Under the pieces are notes generated by a model. That model searched no databases, was not told the origin of the DNA, and was given only the letters and a program-made list of their open reading frames with translations. Positions 5,729-6,934 of a stretch of DNA of 6,934 bases are shown here, piece after piece (positions within the stretch are counted from its first letter, which is position 1; the number at the start of each line of letters is the position of its first letter). The DNA is taken from NCBI GenBank assembly GCA_022777455.1, contig JALFGI010000238.1:1-6934 (forward strand), given 5' to 3'. The position numbers and the translations under genes are program-made. The DNA comes from Clostridiales bacterium. Lineage in GTDB: Bacteria > Bacillota_A > Clostridia > Oscillospirales > Oscillospiraceae.

Positions 5729-5920
5729 ATGCCGAAAAGCACACTGATCGCAGACACCACCATGGAGGAGCGAATCGAAATCATCCGCAAATGGATTCCG
5801 GAGGACGAGGGAATGGACGGATGCGACATCGACCTTTGGGAGTTCTACGATGACTATATCAAAGGCAAAAAGGAAATCTCAGAATGCAACGCCGCGTTTC
5901 ATGGGTATATAGGCCAGTGA
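5729..5920 (+). CDS. Small conserved hypothetical protein, 63 residues
   Basis: The start ATG at 5729 stands 7 bases after AGGAGG (5716-5721), and a consensus extended -10 promoter lies just upstream, so this short gene is very probably real and is a unit of its own. The protein is acidic and soluble, with no signal or membrane segment. Residues 11-24 (TMEERIEIIRKWIP) and 36-51 (LWEFYDDYIKGKKEIS) look like two helices joined by an acidic turn (EDEGMDGCDID), and the tail is ECNAAFHGYIGQ. I know similar short proteins by style from clostridial genomes but can attach no function. The stop TGA (5918-5920) is one base from the stop of the convergent gene, and no terminator lies between them, so its message must run into the antisense of that gene. 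Confidence 0.85.
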   Translation: MPKSTLIADTTMEERIEIIRKWIPEDEGMDGCDIDLWEFYDDYIKGKKEISECNAAFHGYIGQ

Positions 5921-5921
5921 A

Positions 5922-6125
5922 TCAGCAGGCCAGGTAGATATAATCAAAGGGATTCAGCTTGGCCCCCTCCAGCACGGCCACCCGCTCGTCCGGGTCCATC
6001 CTTCGCAGCTCATCCTCATTCAGCCCCGCCAGGCGAAGCTGCTTCCGGAAGGGCCTGACCTGGGCATCCAGCATCCGCTCCGGCGTTTTCCCGCAAAAAA
6101 AGCTTCTCAAGAATCTGATCTTCAT
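5922..6125 (-). CDS. Small conserved hypothetical protein, 67 residues
   Basis: The start chosen is ATG at 6125-6123, preceded on the minus strand by GGGGGTAA with about 6-7 bases of spacing, a G-rich ribosome site. The frame is open further upstream, but the residues added there do not look like protein and have no ribosome site. The protein is basic at the N-terminus (MKIRFLRSFFCGKTPERML), then helical, with LNEDELRRMDPDERVAVLEG and the end LNPFDYIYLAC. A mean alpha-helical fold with an acidic middle is likely; no known domain is recognised. It ends one base from the convergent 63-residue gene. On the minus strand a weak -10 (TACAAT, 6161-6156) stands upstream, with no good -35. Confidence 0.75.
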   Translation of the reverse strand: MKIRFLRSFFCGKTPERMLDAQVRPFRKQLRLAGLNEDELRRMDPDERVAVLEGAKLNPFDYIYLAC

Positions 6126-6204
6126 GATGTTACCCCCGTTTCTTTTGATACCCTTATTGTAAAGCAATATCCGTCCAATAAAACGGACACAATCAAATTC
6201 ATCC

Positions 6205-6251
6205 AAAAAACTGCGGAGCATTCCACCACTTTGGCGGGATGCTCCGCAGTT
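6205..6251 (-). terminator. Intrinsic terminator after the DUF1697 gene
   Basis: AACTGCGGAGCAT (6209-6221) and ATGCTCCGCAGTT (6239-6251) are perfect 13-base arms. The stem continues inward with CC/GG and CCA/TGG around one A-C mismatch to a CTT loop, about 19 pairs in all. On the minus strand six T follow the stem, ending the unit whose last gene stops at 6275-6277. It lies upstream of the 67-residue gene and insulates it. Confidence 0.9.
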
Positions 6252-6274
6252 ATACTTCTCCGACGATCAATCAT

Positions 6275-6754
6275 TTACAGTTCAATCAATTTCCGGACGG
6301 TATTCGCCGTTCTGATGGTCAGTTGGCGGCTGATGTCGGCACTTGCTGTTTTGGACCACCAATTGGTTTTCTGATACTTCGCCCGGTCGAAGGACCAGAA
6401 GATCGCCCCATGGTATTCCTGAATCCGTTCCAGCCCCTCTTTGGGCGCTCCAATTTCGCTGTATACTTCCGCAAAGGTGGCAGGGGGCATCATGAAAATC
6501 AGATTGTCATAGATTTCCTTATCTTCCGTCCCCCACCAGTCAGGGGCACCCTCCAGAATCTCCTCCAGCGCCTCTTTTGCCAAGACAAAAACAGGAATGT
6601 CCAAAGCGAACCGCTCTTTGATCATTTCCGAAATCTGCCTTGTCAGCGTCCCCGGCTCCTCCAGGTGGGTGGAAAATACCACGTTGCCGCTGTTCAGGTG
6701 CGTTCGCACCGCCTGGAAGCCAATCCTTTCAAACCCGGTTTTCAATTCAGCCAT
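6275..6754 (-). CDS. DUF1697 family protein, with a damaged 5' end
   Basis: The 159 residues from ATG at 6754-6752 match the DUF1697 family: MAELKTGFERIGFQAVRTHL then NSGNVVF (residues 1-27), PVFVLAKEALEEIL (54-67), and the typical end from YQKT (127-130) through TIRTANTVRKLIEL (146-159). The biochemical role of the family is not known. Family members normally begin some 20-25 residues earlier with ...ALLRGIN..GKNKI.M. That sequence is present here (6790-6755 encodes RGINISGKNKIP in the same frame), but the frame runs up to a stop TAG at 6838-6836 with no ATG, GTG or TTG, and ATG 6754 has no ribosome site close by. So either the gene has suffered a frameshift or a rare start is used. As it stands it would make a protein lacking the first strand and the conserved loop. 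It is followed by a strong terminator and preceded by a gene whose stop overlaps a possible original start at 6852. Confidence 0.85.
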   Translation of the reverse strand: MAELKTGFERIGFQAVRTHLNSGNVVFSTHLEEPGTLTRQISEMIKERFALDIPVFVLAKEALEEILEGAPDWWGTEDKEIYDNLIFMMPPATFAEVYSEIGAPKEGLERIQEYHGAIFWSFDRAKYQKTNWWSKTASADISRQLTIRTANTVRKLIEL

Positions 6755-6852
6755 AGGAATTTTGTTTTTTCCGCTGATATTGATCCCCCGCGCGCAAAGC
6801 AGAGCAACAGCAGAATGGTTAAAATCTTCTTCATCCTATTCAGATACCTCAT
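6742..6852 (-). pseudogene. Out-of-frame 5' part of the DUF1697 gene, or a 36-residue overlapping ORF
   Basis: ATG at 6852-6850 overlaps the stop of the upstream gene as ATGA, the usual arrangement for coupled genes. Its frame reads MRYLNRMKKILTILLLLCFA, then RGGSIS, and stops at TGA 6744-6742, ten bases inside the DUF1697 coding frame. MRY is a usual start for DUF1697 proteins, so this may be the original start, thrown out of frame by one or two bases near the run of five G (6785-6789). A net gain of one base or loss of two would join it to RGINISGKNKIP. The alternative is a small hydrophobic protein with one membrane segment. Confidence 0.5.
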
Positions 6853-6934
6853 CTCTTTGCCTTCACCACCATGTCCGGCAGGAACGTTTCGTAGTGCTTG
6901 TTTTTCAGCACATAGGTCTGGTCTGCTTCGATGA
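6849..6934 (-). CDS. 3' end of an unidentified gene (runs off the window)
   Basis: Only the last 27 complete codons are visible, ending NKHYETFLPDMVVKAKR and stop TGA at 6851-6849. The stop overlaps an ATG at 6852-6850 (ATGA), so it appears to be the upstream member of a two-gene unit with the DUF1697 gene. The frame is open to the right edge and its composition is protein-like. The fragment is too short to assign a family. Confidence 0.6.
   Translation of the reverse strand, partial: IEADQTYVLKNKHYETFLPDMVVKAKR

Noticed and set aside
6126..6221. Upstream extension of the 67-residue protein to a start at 6221
   Set aside because: The extra residues have no ribosome site, begin inside the terminator stem of the neighbouring unit, and the MKIRFLRSFF start has a G-rich ribosome site.
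1..6934. CRISPR array, tRNA or rRNA genes, phage or defence genes
   Set aside because: No regularly spaced repeats, no cloverleaf-like sequence and no recognisable nuclease, integrase or phage gene were seen on either strand.

Overview
The window looks like a chromosomal segment of an anaerobic Gram-positive gut-type Clostridia, most likely Oscillospiraceae/Ruminococcaceae. The reasons are strong AAGGAGG-type Shine-Dalgarno sites, a lipoprotein with a Thr/Glu/Ala-rich linker after the lipobox, C-ending codon bias in the transporter genes, and small orphan proteins of a clostridial style. The taxon is an inference from sequence style, not from a marker gene.

Left half (1-4126): a carbohydrate-uptake locus. 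A divergently oriented gene (1-609, minus, running off the left edge) encodes the N-terminal part of an AraC-type regulator. A 205-base control region follows, with an inverted repeat, a plausible promoter and a hairpin near the predicted transcription start. Then come a sugar-binding lipoprotein (815-2170), an intergenic stem-loop, and two MalF/MalG-type permeases (2259-3146 and 3146-4009, overlapping by one base as TAATG). A strong two-way terminator closes the operon at 4083-4126. No ATPase or glycosidase gene is present, so the transporter probably uses an ATPase encoded elsewhere; the sugar cannot be named.

Middle (4136-5700): a convergent minus-strand gene encodes a 301-residue cysteine-rich conserved hypothetical protein with faint resemblance to the U32 peptidase group. 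Its leader contains a textbook terminator just upstream of its ribosome-binding site. Next to it, a plus-strand promoter and terminator bracket about 140 bases with no real gene except a two-codon ORF behind a good Shine-Dalgarno; this is a candidate small RNA or leader. From about 5381 to 5680 there is a second terminator and a palindrome-rich, MITE-like repeat, with no credible gene.

Right part (5681-6934): a 63-residue and a 67-residue orphan protein lie tail to tail, one base apart. Then comes a minus-strand unit of a DUF1697 protein and the 3' end of an unidentified gene. The DUF1697 gene looks damaged at its 5' end: the family's RGIN...GKNKIP motif is present upstream of the first in-frame ATG, but no standard start codon serves that frame, while an ATGA-overlap start exists in another frame.

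The only coherent system is the sugar ABC importer with its likely regulator. The less ordinary material is non-coding: the intra-operon hairpin, the leader terminator, the candidate small RNA, the palindromic element and the damaged DUF1697 start.
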